Source: Gp6-AA40 sp036274155
GTDB taxonomy: Bacteria; Acidobacteriota; Vicinamibacteria; Vicinamibacterales; UBA2999
Direction: 5' to 3'
Length of the DNA stretch: 64,000 nucleotides
Assembly: GCA_036274155.1 (NCBI GenBank)
Contig: DASUGH010000041.1
Coordinates: forward strand, 1 to 64,000
Below the pieces are notes generated by a model. It made no database searches and was not told the DNA's origin. It worked only from the letters and a program-made list of their open reading frames with translations. Both the position numbers and the translations under genes were made by a program. Below are positions 16,649 to 23,878 of this stretch, one piece after another (the first letter of the stretch is position 1; the number at the start of each line of letters is the position of its first letter).

Positions 16649-17398
16649 ATGAGGGTGGTGGGGGTCATCGACCTGTTGGGCGGCGTCGCCGTGCACGCCC
16701 ATAAAGGAGCCCGCCACCACTATCAACCGGCGGTCAAGACGGTTGGCGGCGCGATGACTCCCGGCGATGCCGTTGCCCTTGCCCGCTCGTACTGCCTCGA
16801 GCTGAACGTCGACGAGCTCTATGTGGCGGACCTCGACGCCATCATGCATGGCCGTCCGCAATACGATCTGGTGGCGGAGCTTGCCAGCGTCGGCCTGCCC
16901 CTCTGGCTCGATGCCGGGATCACGAGTGCGACGCAGGCCACGAACGTCCTCCGTCTCGGGGCACGCGTTGTCGTCGGCCTCGAGACGCTGCCCGGGTTCG
17001 ATGCGCTCGAGACGATTTGCCGTGAAGTGAACGGCGAGCAGGTCGCCTTCAGCCTGGACTTGCGGAACGGTCGGCCGCTCGTTCGCGATGGCTCCGCATT
17101 CGGAGCAGCATCCGTCACAGACCTCGCCGCACGCGCCGAACGCGCCGGAGTACGGACAATGATCGTCCTCGACCTGGCGCGGGTCGGCAGTGGCAGCGGC
17201 GTCGACTTCGATCTCTTTGCCAGTGTCCGCGACGCCGTCCCGGGCGTCGCTCTCATGGCGGGCGGCGGCGTGCGGGATGCCGGCGATCTGACCCGTCTCG
17301 CGTCGGCCGGCTGCGATGGAGCGCTCGTGGCGACCGCGCTGCTCTCAGGACGGTTGCAGCTGCCATTCGACGGGCGACCGATCGACAGGCGGACCTGA
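16649..17398 (+). CDS. HisA/HisF-like TIM-barrel protein of the H4MPT/methanofuran cluster
   Basis: A 249-residue barrel protein related to the HisA isomerase. It begins MRVVGVIDLLGGVAVHAH with the catalytic-type Asp in VIDLLGG, has a second one in FSLDLRNGRP, and ends with MAGGGVRDAGDL and the phosphate-binding GALVATALLSG. HisA-like proteins recur in methylotroph H4MPT clusters and are probably not histidine enzymes. No other his gene is nearby. ATG 16649 gives the conserved N-terminus. The stop lies within a hairpin shared with the convergent PTPS gene. Confidence 0.82.
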   Translation: MRVVGVIDLLGGVAVHAHKGARHHYQPAVKTVGGAMTPGDAVALARSYCLELNVDELYVADLDAIMHGRPQYDLVAELASVGLPLWLDAGITSATQATNVLRLGARVVVGLETLPGFDALETICREVNGEQVAFSLDLRNGRPLVRDGSAFGAASVTDLAARAERAGVRTMIVLDLARVGSGSGVDFDLFASVRDAVPGVALMAGGGVRDAGDLTRLASAGCDGALVATALLSGRLQLPFDGRPIDRRT

Positions 17399-17408
17399 AG
17401 GTCCGCCT
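17387..17408. terminator. Hairpin covering both stop codons of convergent genes
   Basis: AGGCGGACCT and AGGTCCGCCT form a perfect 10-bp stem with a two-base spacer. The plus-strand TGA (17396-17398) and the minus-strand TAG (17407-17409) fall in or beside the stem, so it would end both transcripts. The sequence also fits the GTCCGCC hairpin family found at 10951, 22523 and 39923. Confidence 0.6.
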
Positions 17409-17913
17409 ACTCCGGCAACGCGACCCGGTACGTCGCCGACTGTCCGAAATTCTCCTCGACCTCCATCTCGATGGCGGTCAATCCGCGGGCACCCTGTTTC
17501 TCCAGCTCGACGCGCAGCCGATCGGCGAGCATCTCGGCCAGCATCTCCACTGTCGTGTTCGGGATCGGGAGCAGCGCGCAGTCGCGGCGCGGAAACACAT
17601 AGCGCGGCTTACCGTCAACGGCGACGGTCACGTTCTCCACCTCCTCCCGGACCGTGATGCGGTCGCTTTCGAGAGGCAGCAACACCAGGTGATCGATCGC
17701 GTCGCAGAGACCGCGCATGATCCGTTTGAGCTCGACGAAGTCGAAGACGAACCAGCTCTCCTCGTTCAACGCGCCTTCCACGGTGACCCGGGCGCGGTAG
17801 TTGTGACCGTGCAGCCCTTCGCACCGATGGCCGGCAAATGTGATGAAGTGCGCCGAGGCGAACACGAGATAGTCCTTCGACACGGACACGCGGAATTCAC
17901 CGCGTCGCTGCAT
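17407..17913 (-). CDS. 6-pyruvoyl-tetrahydropterin synthase / QueD family protein with a Cys-Glu tandem
   Basis: A 168-residue PTPS-fold enzyme. Zinc ligands are visible in FASAHFITFAGH and HGHNY. The catalytic region reads RCEGLHGH, with the Cys of CxxxHGH (QueD type) and a Glu at the ExxHGH position (PTPS-III type), a combination reported for PTPS-I/III enzymes that can also make 6-hydroxymethyl-dihydropterin. The remaining motifs are FVFDFVELK, IDHL and NTTVEMLAEMLA. ATG 17913 has GGAGG five bases upstream. It overlaps the CitG-like gene by 17 bases in the mch operon, so pterin supply for H4MPT is the likely job. Confidence 0.88.
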   Translation of the reverse strand: MQRRGEFRVSVSKDYLVFASAHFITFAGHRCEGLHGHNYRARVTVEGALNEESWFVFDFVELKRIMRGLCDAIDHLVLLPLESDRITVREEVENVTVAVDGKPRYVFPRRDCALLPIPNTTVEMLAEMLADRLRVELEKQGARGLTAIEMEVEENFGQSATYRVALPE

Positions 17914-18862
17914 GCGATCCTCCTGCCGTGTGCCAGCCGCCGCCGAGCAACACGACAAAGATGGCGGCCGCAGTGAGGTCGGCGGTCGTGCCTGGATTGG
18001 CGCGGTTCGCCGCGTCCCGAAGCGACACGTCCATTTCGTCGATCGTACGCCGTCCGTTGACTGTTCGCACACCTCCCGCGGCAAGGGCGGCCACGGCTTG
18101 CTGCGACACCTCTTCTGCGAGGCGTGCTCCCGACCGTCGGGCGATGTGCGTGTCCGGTCGTGCGGCGAGCACGGTCAGGAAAGTCTCCACTATCGCGTCG
18201 TCCCAGCACAGCCCATCCGCTCGCGCCGCAGCAAGGGCGGGCGCCGCGCGCTCGAACGTGACCTCGAACCCGGTGGAGTATTCGTGGGCGATCCCGTCGC
18301 GGCCGCGGGCGAGTCGCATCGTGTCGAGAAGCGAGACCGTCGGCTCGTCTGCGACGTCCTGTCCCTCGGCGCGTCCCAGGCCGCCAGGTCTGGCCAGACG
18401 AATGGCGGCGTAGACCTCGCGGGCGTCGTCGACGGACGTTTCCTCGAGGACACCGCGCACGGCGGCGCGGAGCGTTGCGTGGTCGCAACTCCACTCCCCG
18501 CCACGGCCAGGAGATTGGGACCGCCCTCCGCGTCCGCCTCGCCACGCGATGGAGGCCGCTTTGACCAGCGGCGCGAGCAGCAGGATCAGCCCGAGATTGG
18601 TGTTGGAACCACTCCACGCGGATGTCGCTTCAACGGCGAGCCTGATGGTGAGACCGAGTGGCCGCGAAGGCGCATCCACCAGCGGCGGACCGATCGCGGC
18701 GGCGCTGGCGAGGAAGTCCTCGAACCTGGCATCGGCGAAATGACGGCCCGGCGACACGTTTCCCGGCTTCGGGGCCGTCACCTCGAGCAGGCAGGCGAGC
18801 TGTGCGGCCGAGACGATCTGCGCGTCAGCGGGCGAGCGGCTCTGTTCCTCGCCGGCCGTCAA
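17897..18862 (-). CDS. Triphosphoribosyl-dephospho-CoA synthase (CitG)-like protein of the H4MPT cluster
   Basis: A protein of about 321 residues with CitG-family features: LLEVTAPKPGNVSPGRHF near residue 30, GSNTNLGLILLLAPL near 110, and NPGTTADLTAAAIFVVLLGG at the C-terminus. Citrate-lyase genes are absent, and CitG-like genes are a constant part of bacterial H4MPT clusters, so a phosphoribosyl- or nucleotide-transfer step in cofactor assembly is likely. The start is uncertain. TTG 18862 overlaps the ATP-grasp stop by four bases and opens the conserved part; the frame is open further upstream. Confidence 0.78.
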   Translation of the reverse strand: MTAGEEQSRSPADAQIVSAAQLACLLEVTAPKPGNVSPGRHFADARFEDFLASAAAIGPPLVDAPSRPLGLTIRLAVEATSAWSGSNTNLGLILLLAPLVKAASIAWRGGRGGRSQSPGRGGEWSCDHATLRAAVRGVLEETSVDDAREVYAAIRLARPGGLGRAEGQDVADEPTVSLLDTMRLARGRDGIAHEYSTGFEVTFERAAPALAAARADGLCWDDAIVETFLTVLAARPDTHIARRSGARLAEEVSQQAVAALAAGGVRTVNGRRTIDEMDVSLRDAANRANPGTTADLTAAAIFVVLLGGGWHTAGGSHAATR

Positions 18863-19824
18863 ACCGGGAGCTCCGAGATCGAAGGGCTCCGCTGCAGCAC
18901 TCGCTCGACGAGATGCTCCACAATCGCGCCTGCCACATCCACGTCCGTCGCCTGCTGCAGCCCCTGCCAACCAGGAATCCCGTTGACTTCGAGCACGAAC
19001 ACGCCGTCTGACGATGGAAGCAGATCCACACCCGCGTAGTCGGCGCCAACCGCCGCCGCCGCCCGCACGGCGAGACGGGCGCACTCTGGAGAGACGTCGA
19101 TTCGCCGTGCCGATCCACCGCGTGAGATGTTCGACCGCCATTCTCCGGGCGGCGCCTGCCGCTCGATGGCACCGATCGCCTGCCCCCCCACGACGAAGAC
19201 GCGCCAGTCGCGCCCGCCGTGATCCAGGGCCCGCTGCACGTAGAACACCGACTTCATCTGCTCGAGCGGCCGCAGCACGCGGTAGGCGAGATCCGGATTC
19301 GCAACACGGACGAGGCCGTGACCCATCGAGCCGAAGATTGGCTTGATGACGACGTCGCCCATCGAGCGCACCGCGGCCATGGCTTCGTCCACGCCTTCGC
19401 AGACGACGGTGTCGGGCGTCGGCAGGCCCGCGTCTCGCAGCAGCGAGTCGGTGTAGAACTTGTCCACGGTGCGTTCGATCGTACGCGGCGAGTTCATCAC
19501 GACCACGCCGCGTCTTTCGATCCAGTGCAGTGCGTCCACTCTGTAGATGATCTGCTCGAGCGATCCGGCCGGAATGATTCGCGCGAGCACGGCATCGGCC
19601 TCGAGCAGCGACAAGGGGCCGTTGGTCAGCCGGCCACCCGGGAGCTCACGTGTCGAGGCCGCCTGGCCTCCGGCACCGTTGTCGACGGAACCCGAGGCGG
19701 CACCAAGTCGGGTGACCATGCCCTCATAAGGGAGGACGCGGCCCGTATGCCCACGGTCGGCCAGCGCCCGACAGAGCTCGTCGGTGTGCCACCCGCGGCG
19801 CGCGCTGAGGATCGCTATCTCCAT
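18859..19824 (-). CDS. RimK-type ATP-grasp ligase (MptN/MfnD-like)
   Basis: A 321-residue ATP-grasp enzyme of the RimK type. It starts MEIAILSARRGWHTDELCRA, with an ATP-binding Lys in DVVIKPIFGSMGHGLVRV, the DWRVFVVGG motif, and the Mg-binding end LEVNGIPGWQGLQQAT. Such ligases add L-glutamate to H4MPT (MptN) or to tyramine in methanofuran (MfnD). The sequence does not decide between them, but one of these two is expected here. It starts 17 bases after mch and overlaps the CitG-like gene by four bases. Confidence 0.87.
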   Translation of the reverse strand: MEIAILSARRGWHTDELCRALADRGHTGRVLPYEGMVTRLGAASGSVDNGAGGQAASTRELPGGRLTNGPLSLLEADAVLARIIPAGSLEQIIYRVDALHWIERRGVVVMNSPRTIERTVDKFYTDSLLRDAGLPTPDTVVCEGVDEAMAAVRSMGDVVIKPIFGSMGHGLVRVANPDLAYRVLRPLEQMKSVFYVQRALDHGGRDWRVFVVGGQAIGAIERQAPPGEWRSNISRGGSARRIDVSPECARLAVRAAAAVGADYAGVDLLPSSDGVFVLEVNGIPGWQGLQQATDVDVAGAIVEHLVERVLQRSPSISELPV

Positions 19825-19841
19825 GGCACGAAACCGCCAGC

Positions 19842-20798
19842 CTACTCCGCCATCGACTGCCGGAGCACGGCGGCGTTCAGCGTTCCCGAGTGAAACGTCT
19901 GTCCGCTCGAGACGCTGGTCAGCCAGACCTCGGCGGGGCTGAAGAGCATCGGGTCGATCTTGTAGAAGTCGCGGTCGTAGCGCTTGAAGATCTCGTAGAA
20001 GGGCGTTCCATAGTCGGCAGAACTGGAGGCCGGCAGGCGCGCCGCGAGCCGTGCGAGCTCGTCGTCGCCGGCGTCGATCGTGTAGCGCGCCTGGCCGCCG
20101 TAGAGCACGCAGTCATTGGTGCGGCCAATCGCGCGCAGATCGTTCGTCGCCACCGGTGGGATCGGCGCGGTGCCGCTGGCGCTCACCACTCGCCGGACGT
20201 CGAACGCGAGCGTCTCCATCTTGTGCAAACCGGTTTCGATGATGCGCGCCACGATCTGCACGCCGCCGGCGATACTTGCCGTCGGTGCCACCGCGAGCGT
20301 GAGCCCGCTCGGCGCAATGCCGGCCTTGCGCGCAATCCAGGCTGCCACGTCGTCGGTGGGCATCGCGCGCGTCTCGAGAACGAGCACACCACGCGTGCAG
20401 TCCTCCTCGTATCCGAGCCGGCCGAACAGTTCCTTTTCGACCCGCGCCTTTGCGCGCAGCGGCCCTGAGCCCATGGCGAAATAGCCCTCTGGCGTGATCG
20501 CCCAGCCTGCGTACTGCGATGCCATGCACGACTCGGCAGGATGATCGGTCCACACCTGCACCGCCTGCCACGCCTCGCCGTCGATCGTCACAGGCACGTA
20601 ATCCACCTGGCCGAGTCCGCCCATACAGAGCTCCGCGAGGAGACGACCGGCACCGAAGCCTCCGCGCGTCCCTATGCCGGCGTCGATCACGCGCGCGCCC
20701 GAGGGCAACACGGTGGTCGCAATCTTCAGATCCTCAGCGCGTCCGACAGCCGCGTCGGCCGTCAGCCACGCCCTTTCGTTCATGTTCAGGCTCTTCAT
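19842..20798 (-). CDS. mch: Methenyltetrahydromethanopterin cyclohydrolase (Mch)
   Basis: A 318-residue protein of the Mch family, which interconverts methenyl-H4MPT and 5-formyl-H4MPT in formaldehyde/formate C1 transfer. Family segments include SGARVIDAGIGTRGGFGAGR, WTDHPAESCMASQYAGWAI, FAMGSGPLRA, VLVLETRAMP, LAVAPTASIAGGVQIVARI and VLYGGQARYTID. ATG 20798 (MKSLNMNERAWL) is chosen; an internal ATG 20783 is possible. It leads a four-gene operon with an ATP-grasp ligase, a CitG-like protein and PTPS. Its presence shows the cell uses H4MPT as a C1 carrier. Confidence 0.94.
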   Translation of the reverse strand: MKSLNMNERAWLTADAAVGRAEDLKIATTVLPSGARVIDAGIGTRGGFGAGRLLAELCMGGLGQVDYVPVTIDGEAWQAVQVWTDHPAESCMASQYAGWAITPEGYFAMGSGPLRAKARVEKELFGRLGYEEDCTRGVLVLETRAMPTDDVAAWIARKAGIAPSGLTLAVAPTASIAGGVQIVARIIETGLHKMETLAFDVRRVVSASGTAPIPPVATNDLRAIGRTNDCVLYGGQARYTIDAGDDELARLAARLPASSSADYGTPFYEIFKRYDRDFYKIDPMLFSPAEVWLTSVSSGQTFHSGTLNAAVLRQSMAE

Positions 20799-20947
20799 CC
20801 GCGCGACCGCACCCAGTTCTCCATCGAATTCATCAACCGCTCCGACACGAAGGCAGCGGGCCGGGGCGGGAAACCTGTGTCCTGGCTCGGCTCCGGCTTT
20901 GCGCTTGAACAGGGCGCGGTCACCGGCCATAATCGCCGCCGACTGCC

Positions 20948-21931
20948 ATGAACACCAAGCATATCGTCACGACGCTCGTCACCAGCCTCGCCCTCGTGGC
21001 ACCGGTCTCCGCCGCACTCGACTACGCACCGGTCGCCGACTGGCTGAAGCTTGCGGAAGGCCGCGCGCAGATTGGCGGCATGCACGGCGACATTGCCGTC
21101 AGCTCACGCGGCGAAGTGTACGTCAGCGTCGAGAATCCGCCGGAGCAGGCGGGCATACAGGTCTACGGTCAGGACGGCCGGTTCATCCGCAACGTCCCGA
21201 ACGCGCCTCCCGACTTCCATGGGTTCGTGATCCGCCGGCAGGCCGACGGCGAGTTCATCTACGGCGTGCGCCTGCGCGGGCAGGCGATCGTGAAGATGGC
21301 GCTCGACGGCACCGTGGCGATGACGATTCCGGCGACGGCGGTCCCCGACGGATTCAAGGTGAAGAACGCACGGTCCGGTCAGCTGGGGCTGCTCCTCACC
21401 GGAATGGACGTTGCCCCGAACGGCGACCTCTATGTCACGGACGGGTACGCGAGCGACTATATCCATCGATTCGACAAGACAGGCAAGTACCTGAAGTCGT
21501 TCGGCGGCAAGCAGGCGCCCTACTCGTTCAACACATTACACAAGCTCGCCATCGACACCCGTTTCCAGCCGGCGCGCATCATCGCCTGCGATCGCGCCAA
21601 CAACCGGGTCGTGCACCTCTCGCTCGACGGCGAGTTCCTGGGCGTGGTCGCCAGCGATCTGCTGCTGCCCGCCGCCGTCGTCATCGACGGCGACAACGCC
21701 ATCATCGGCGAGCTGCGCGGACGGGTGACGATTCTCGACAAGGCGGGCAAAGTCGTCACGCAGGTCGGCACCAACACGGGCGAAGGTGTCGGCACCAACA
21801 CGTCGAAGCCGGAGCAGTGGAAGACGGGACTGGTGCTGTCGCCGCACGGGGTGGCGATCAACGATCGCGGCGACCTGTTCGTCTCCGAGTTCAACAGCAC
21901 CGGCCGGGTACACCGCTTCAACAAGAAATAG
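20948..21931 (+). CDS. Secreted NHL-type beta-propeller protein
   Basis: A 327-residue exported protein: a signal peptide (MNTKHIVTTLVTSLALVAPV) and then repeated strands of the NHL/SMP-30 kind, such as GDIAVSSRGEVYVSVENP, GMDVAPNGDLYVTDGYASD, IIACDRANNRVVHLSLDG and HGVAINDRGDLFVSEFNSTG. The repeats suggest a six-bladed propeller. No catalytic residues can be picked out, and ligand or partner binding in the periplasm is likely. It is divergent from mch with about 150 bp between starts and is followed by an OmpH-like gene. Confidence 0.8.
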   Translation: MNTKHIVTTLVTSLALVAPVSAALDYAPVADWLKLAEGRAQIGGMHGDIAVSSRGEVYVSVENPPEQAGIQVYGQDGRFIRNVPNAPPDFHGFVIRRQADGEFIYGVRLRGQAIVKMALDGTVAMTIPATAVPDGFKVKNARSGQLGLLLTGMDVAPNGDLYVTDGYASDYIHRFDKTGKYLKSFGGKQAPYSFNTLHKLAIDTRFQPARIIACDRANNRVVHLSLDGEFLGVVASDLLLPAAVVIDGDNAIIGELRGRVTILDKAGKVVTQVGTNTGEGVGTNTSKPEQWKTGLVLSPHGVAINDRGDLFVSEFNSTGRVHRFNKK

Positions 21932-22002
21932 CCGGCCGCTTCCCCTCGCGGCGCGTCCTAACTGACGTCGCCGTCCGTCCTGCGGCGTGACAGGAGGCTG
22001 TC

Positions 22003-22521
22003 ATGCGTCCGCTCGGGTTCGCTCTTCTGCTGCTCCTCGGCTTCAGCTCGGGCCTCGCCGCCCAGACGAATCCGGTGTCGCCGGCAGCAACCAGGCTGGC
22101 GTACTTCAGCGCAGCGCGCGCCTTTGCCGAGTCGTCGGAAGGCAAGACCGCACAGGCGGCACTGGCCTCGCTCCGAACGACGAAGACGAAGGAGATCGAC
22201 GCACGCACGGCGAAGCTGCAGGCGATGCGTCAGGCGGCGGCCGCGCCGGATGCGGCGTCGAACGGCATCAGCGAGCGCGAGATCGAGCGCTTCGAGCTCG
22301 ACCTGCGCCGATTCACCGAGGATGCGCAGGCGGAGTTCCTCGGAGTGCAGAAGGCTGCCGAGAGTGCGTTCCTCACGAAGCTCCGGCCGATCTTCGACTC
22401 GGTCGTCAAGGAGAAGCAGCTCCTCGTCGTGTTCGACATCGACAGCGGCCTGCTCGCCTGGGCCGATCCATCGCTCGACATCACGCCGGATATCGTCAAG
22501 CGGCTCGACCAGCCGAAGTAG
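22003..22521 (+). CDS. OmpH/Skp-like periplasmic protein
   Basis: A 172-residue protein with a signal peptide (MRPLGFALLLLLGFSSGLAA) and then the OmpH pattern: RLAYFSAARAFAESSEGKTA at the N-terminus, a charged helical middle (TTKTKEIDARTAKLQAM to FELDLRRFTEDAQAEF) and a C-terminal core VVKEKQLLVVFDIDSGLLAW with PSLDITPDIVKRLD. Skp-like chaperones hold unfolded outer-membrane proteins. AGGAGG lies five bases before ATG 22003. bamA and lpxD, the usual neighbours, are absent, so this is probably a stand-alone paralogue. Confidence 0.82.
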   Translation: MRPLGFALLLLLGFSSGLAAQTNPVSPAATRLAYFSAARAFAESSEGKTAQAALASLRTTKTKEIDARTAKLQAMRQAAAAPDAASNGISEREIERFELDLRRFTEDAQAEFLGVQKAAESAFLTKLRPIFDSVVKEKQLLVVFDIDSGLLAWADPSLDITPDIVKRLDQPK

Positions 22522-22522
22522 T

Positions 22523-22540
22523 GTCCGCTTTCAGGCGGAC
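22523..22540. repeat. GTCCGC hairpin after the OmpH-like gene
   Basis: GTCCGC and GCGGAC pair across a six-base loop directly after the OmpH-like stop, so it may act as a weak terminator. It belongs to the short GC hairpin family also seen at 10951, 17387 and 39923. Confidence 0.45.
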
Positions 22541-22708
22541 CAGGTCCGGCTCTCACAATCCTGGTGACGGAACGGAGGCGGACGGAGGAACGGGACACGC
22601 TCACACGGAGAAACGGAGCACCGGAGGACGAACGGAGTCTGTTCTTCGCTCGCTGACCAGAAGGTCCGATCAGATCATCGAGCTGGGCCCGCGCGCGGCA
22701 GGGACCTC

Positions 22709-23074
22709 ATGATTCATCACATTTTCCACGTACGGCGAGACGGGTTATCGCTGGCGGGTGCCGTACGGAGCATGCCGAGCACACTGCGTAGCTGGCCCGC
22801 CTACGCCGAAGGCTCCGGCGCGGTCCGCCGTAGCGGAGCCCGCGAAGGCGGGAATGCGTGCGCGGCGATTCCTCGCGGCGACTTCCCTTCCGTGTGATCC
22901 GTGACGTGCGAGGAACCCCCGGCGGTCCTGCGCGCCTGACAGATGTCGCAGCGAAGTGGCTGATAGTCGCCGCGGAACCGAAGCGTACGAGCCGCGGGCG
23001 CATTCCCGGCATGCGGAGTCGGCGCCCGCCAGCGATAACCCGTCTCGCCTGTCGCCAACGATGTGATGAATCAT
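22709..23074. repeat. Element of about 366 bp with long imperfect inverted ends
   Basis: The ends ATGATTCATCACAT (22709-22722) and its exact complement (23061-23074) face each other. A second 25-bp perfect arm pair lies inside (22734-22758 with 23025-23049). The interior also has GC hairpins such as CCCGCGAAGGCGGG. Both ends give short frames starting MIHHI, but these are products of the inverted repeat and not credible genes. This fills most of the 700-bp gap between the OmpH-like gene and the response regulator. It is MITE-like or a structured RNA. Confidence 0.6.
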
Positions 23075-23225
23075 TAGGCCGTAGGCCGGCGGCCCACCTG
23101 CTGAACGTCACACGGCGGCCAGCTCCGTTCGTCCCCCGTTCCCCTGTTGCTCCGTGTTGATTGAACCGTTTCTCCGTCACCTCCGCGCCTCCTATCGAGC
23201 CTGCGCAGATACGCCTGAAGGACCC

Positions 23226-23855
23226 TCAATAGCCCTTCTGTCGGAGAAACAGCTGCAGCTCGTGGCGGCCCTGAAGACTCAGCTTGTCGTAGACGTGGTG
23301 CAGGTGAATCTTCACCGTGCCGACGCTGATGGAGAGCTTGTCGGCAATCTCCTGATTGTCCAGGCGCATCGCAACCAGACGCAGAATCTGCAGCTCCCGC
23401 GGCGTGAGCAGCGACTCGAGCTCGCTCTCCACGTTCTTGCGGTCCTGTACCCGCTCCGCGAGGTCGACGCCATTGACGTTCAGGCGGTACTCGCCCCTGT
23501 ACGCCGCGCGGACGCAGTCCTCGAGGATGCGCGGCGCCATCGCCTTGAGGACGATCCCGCGCGCGCCCTGGCGAGCGGCGTCGAGCAGCTGATCCTCGTC
23601 CTGCGACGCGGTCAGGACGATCACGGCTGGCGGCTTTCCCGGGTCGAGCCGCCGCAACAGCGACAACCCGTCCTCGTCTGGCAGATTCAAGTCGAGGATG
23701 AGGACGTCGGGTTCGTGCACGCTGATCGCGTTCCATGCGTCGGCAACGGTGCCGCACGTCGCAAGCACCTCGAAATCGGGCTCAGCGCGCAGCAACTGTT
23801 CGAGTCCGCCCAGGACGAGCGGATGATCGTCGACGAGAACGAGCTTGATGGCCAT
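23226..23855 (-). CDS. NarL/FixJ-type response regulator
   Basis: A 209-residue regulator: receiver domain residues 1-120 with the acidic pair Asp9-Asp10 (LVDDHPLVL), phospho-acceptor Asp55 (ILDLNLPDEDG), Thr in VIVLTASQDE and Lys in GIVLKAMAP, then a LuxR-type HTH at about 148-205 (LTPRELQILRLVAMRLDNQEI, VGTVKIHLHHVYDKL). The cognate kinase lies 23 bases upstream and both are on the minus strand, so they form one unit. Target genes are unknown. Confidence 0.93.
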   Translation of the reverse strand: MAIKLVLVDDHPLVLGGLEQLLRAEPDFEVLATCGTVADAWNAISVHEPDVLILDLNLPDEDGLSLLRRLDPGKPPAVIVLTASQDEDQLLDAARQGARGIVLKAMAPRILEDCVRAAYRGEYRLNVNGVDLAERVQDRKNVESELESLLTPRELQILRLVAMRLDNQEIADKLSISVGTVKIHLHHVYDKLSLQGRHELQLFLRQKGY

Positions 23856-23878
23856 CTACCCCATGAACCTTTCACAGC

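Noticed and set aside
22709..23074. Small proteins starting MIHHI on both strands
   Set aside because: Both starts arise from the inverted ends of the repeat element. The frames share no natural continuation and match no family.
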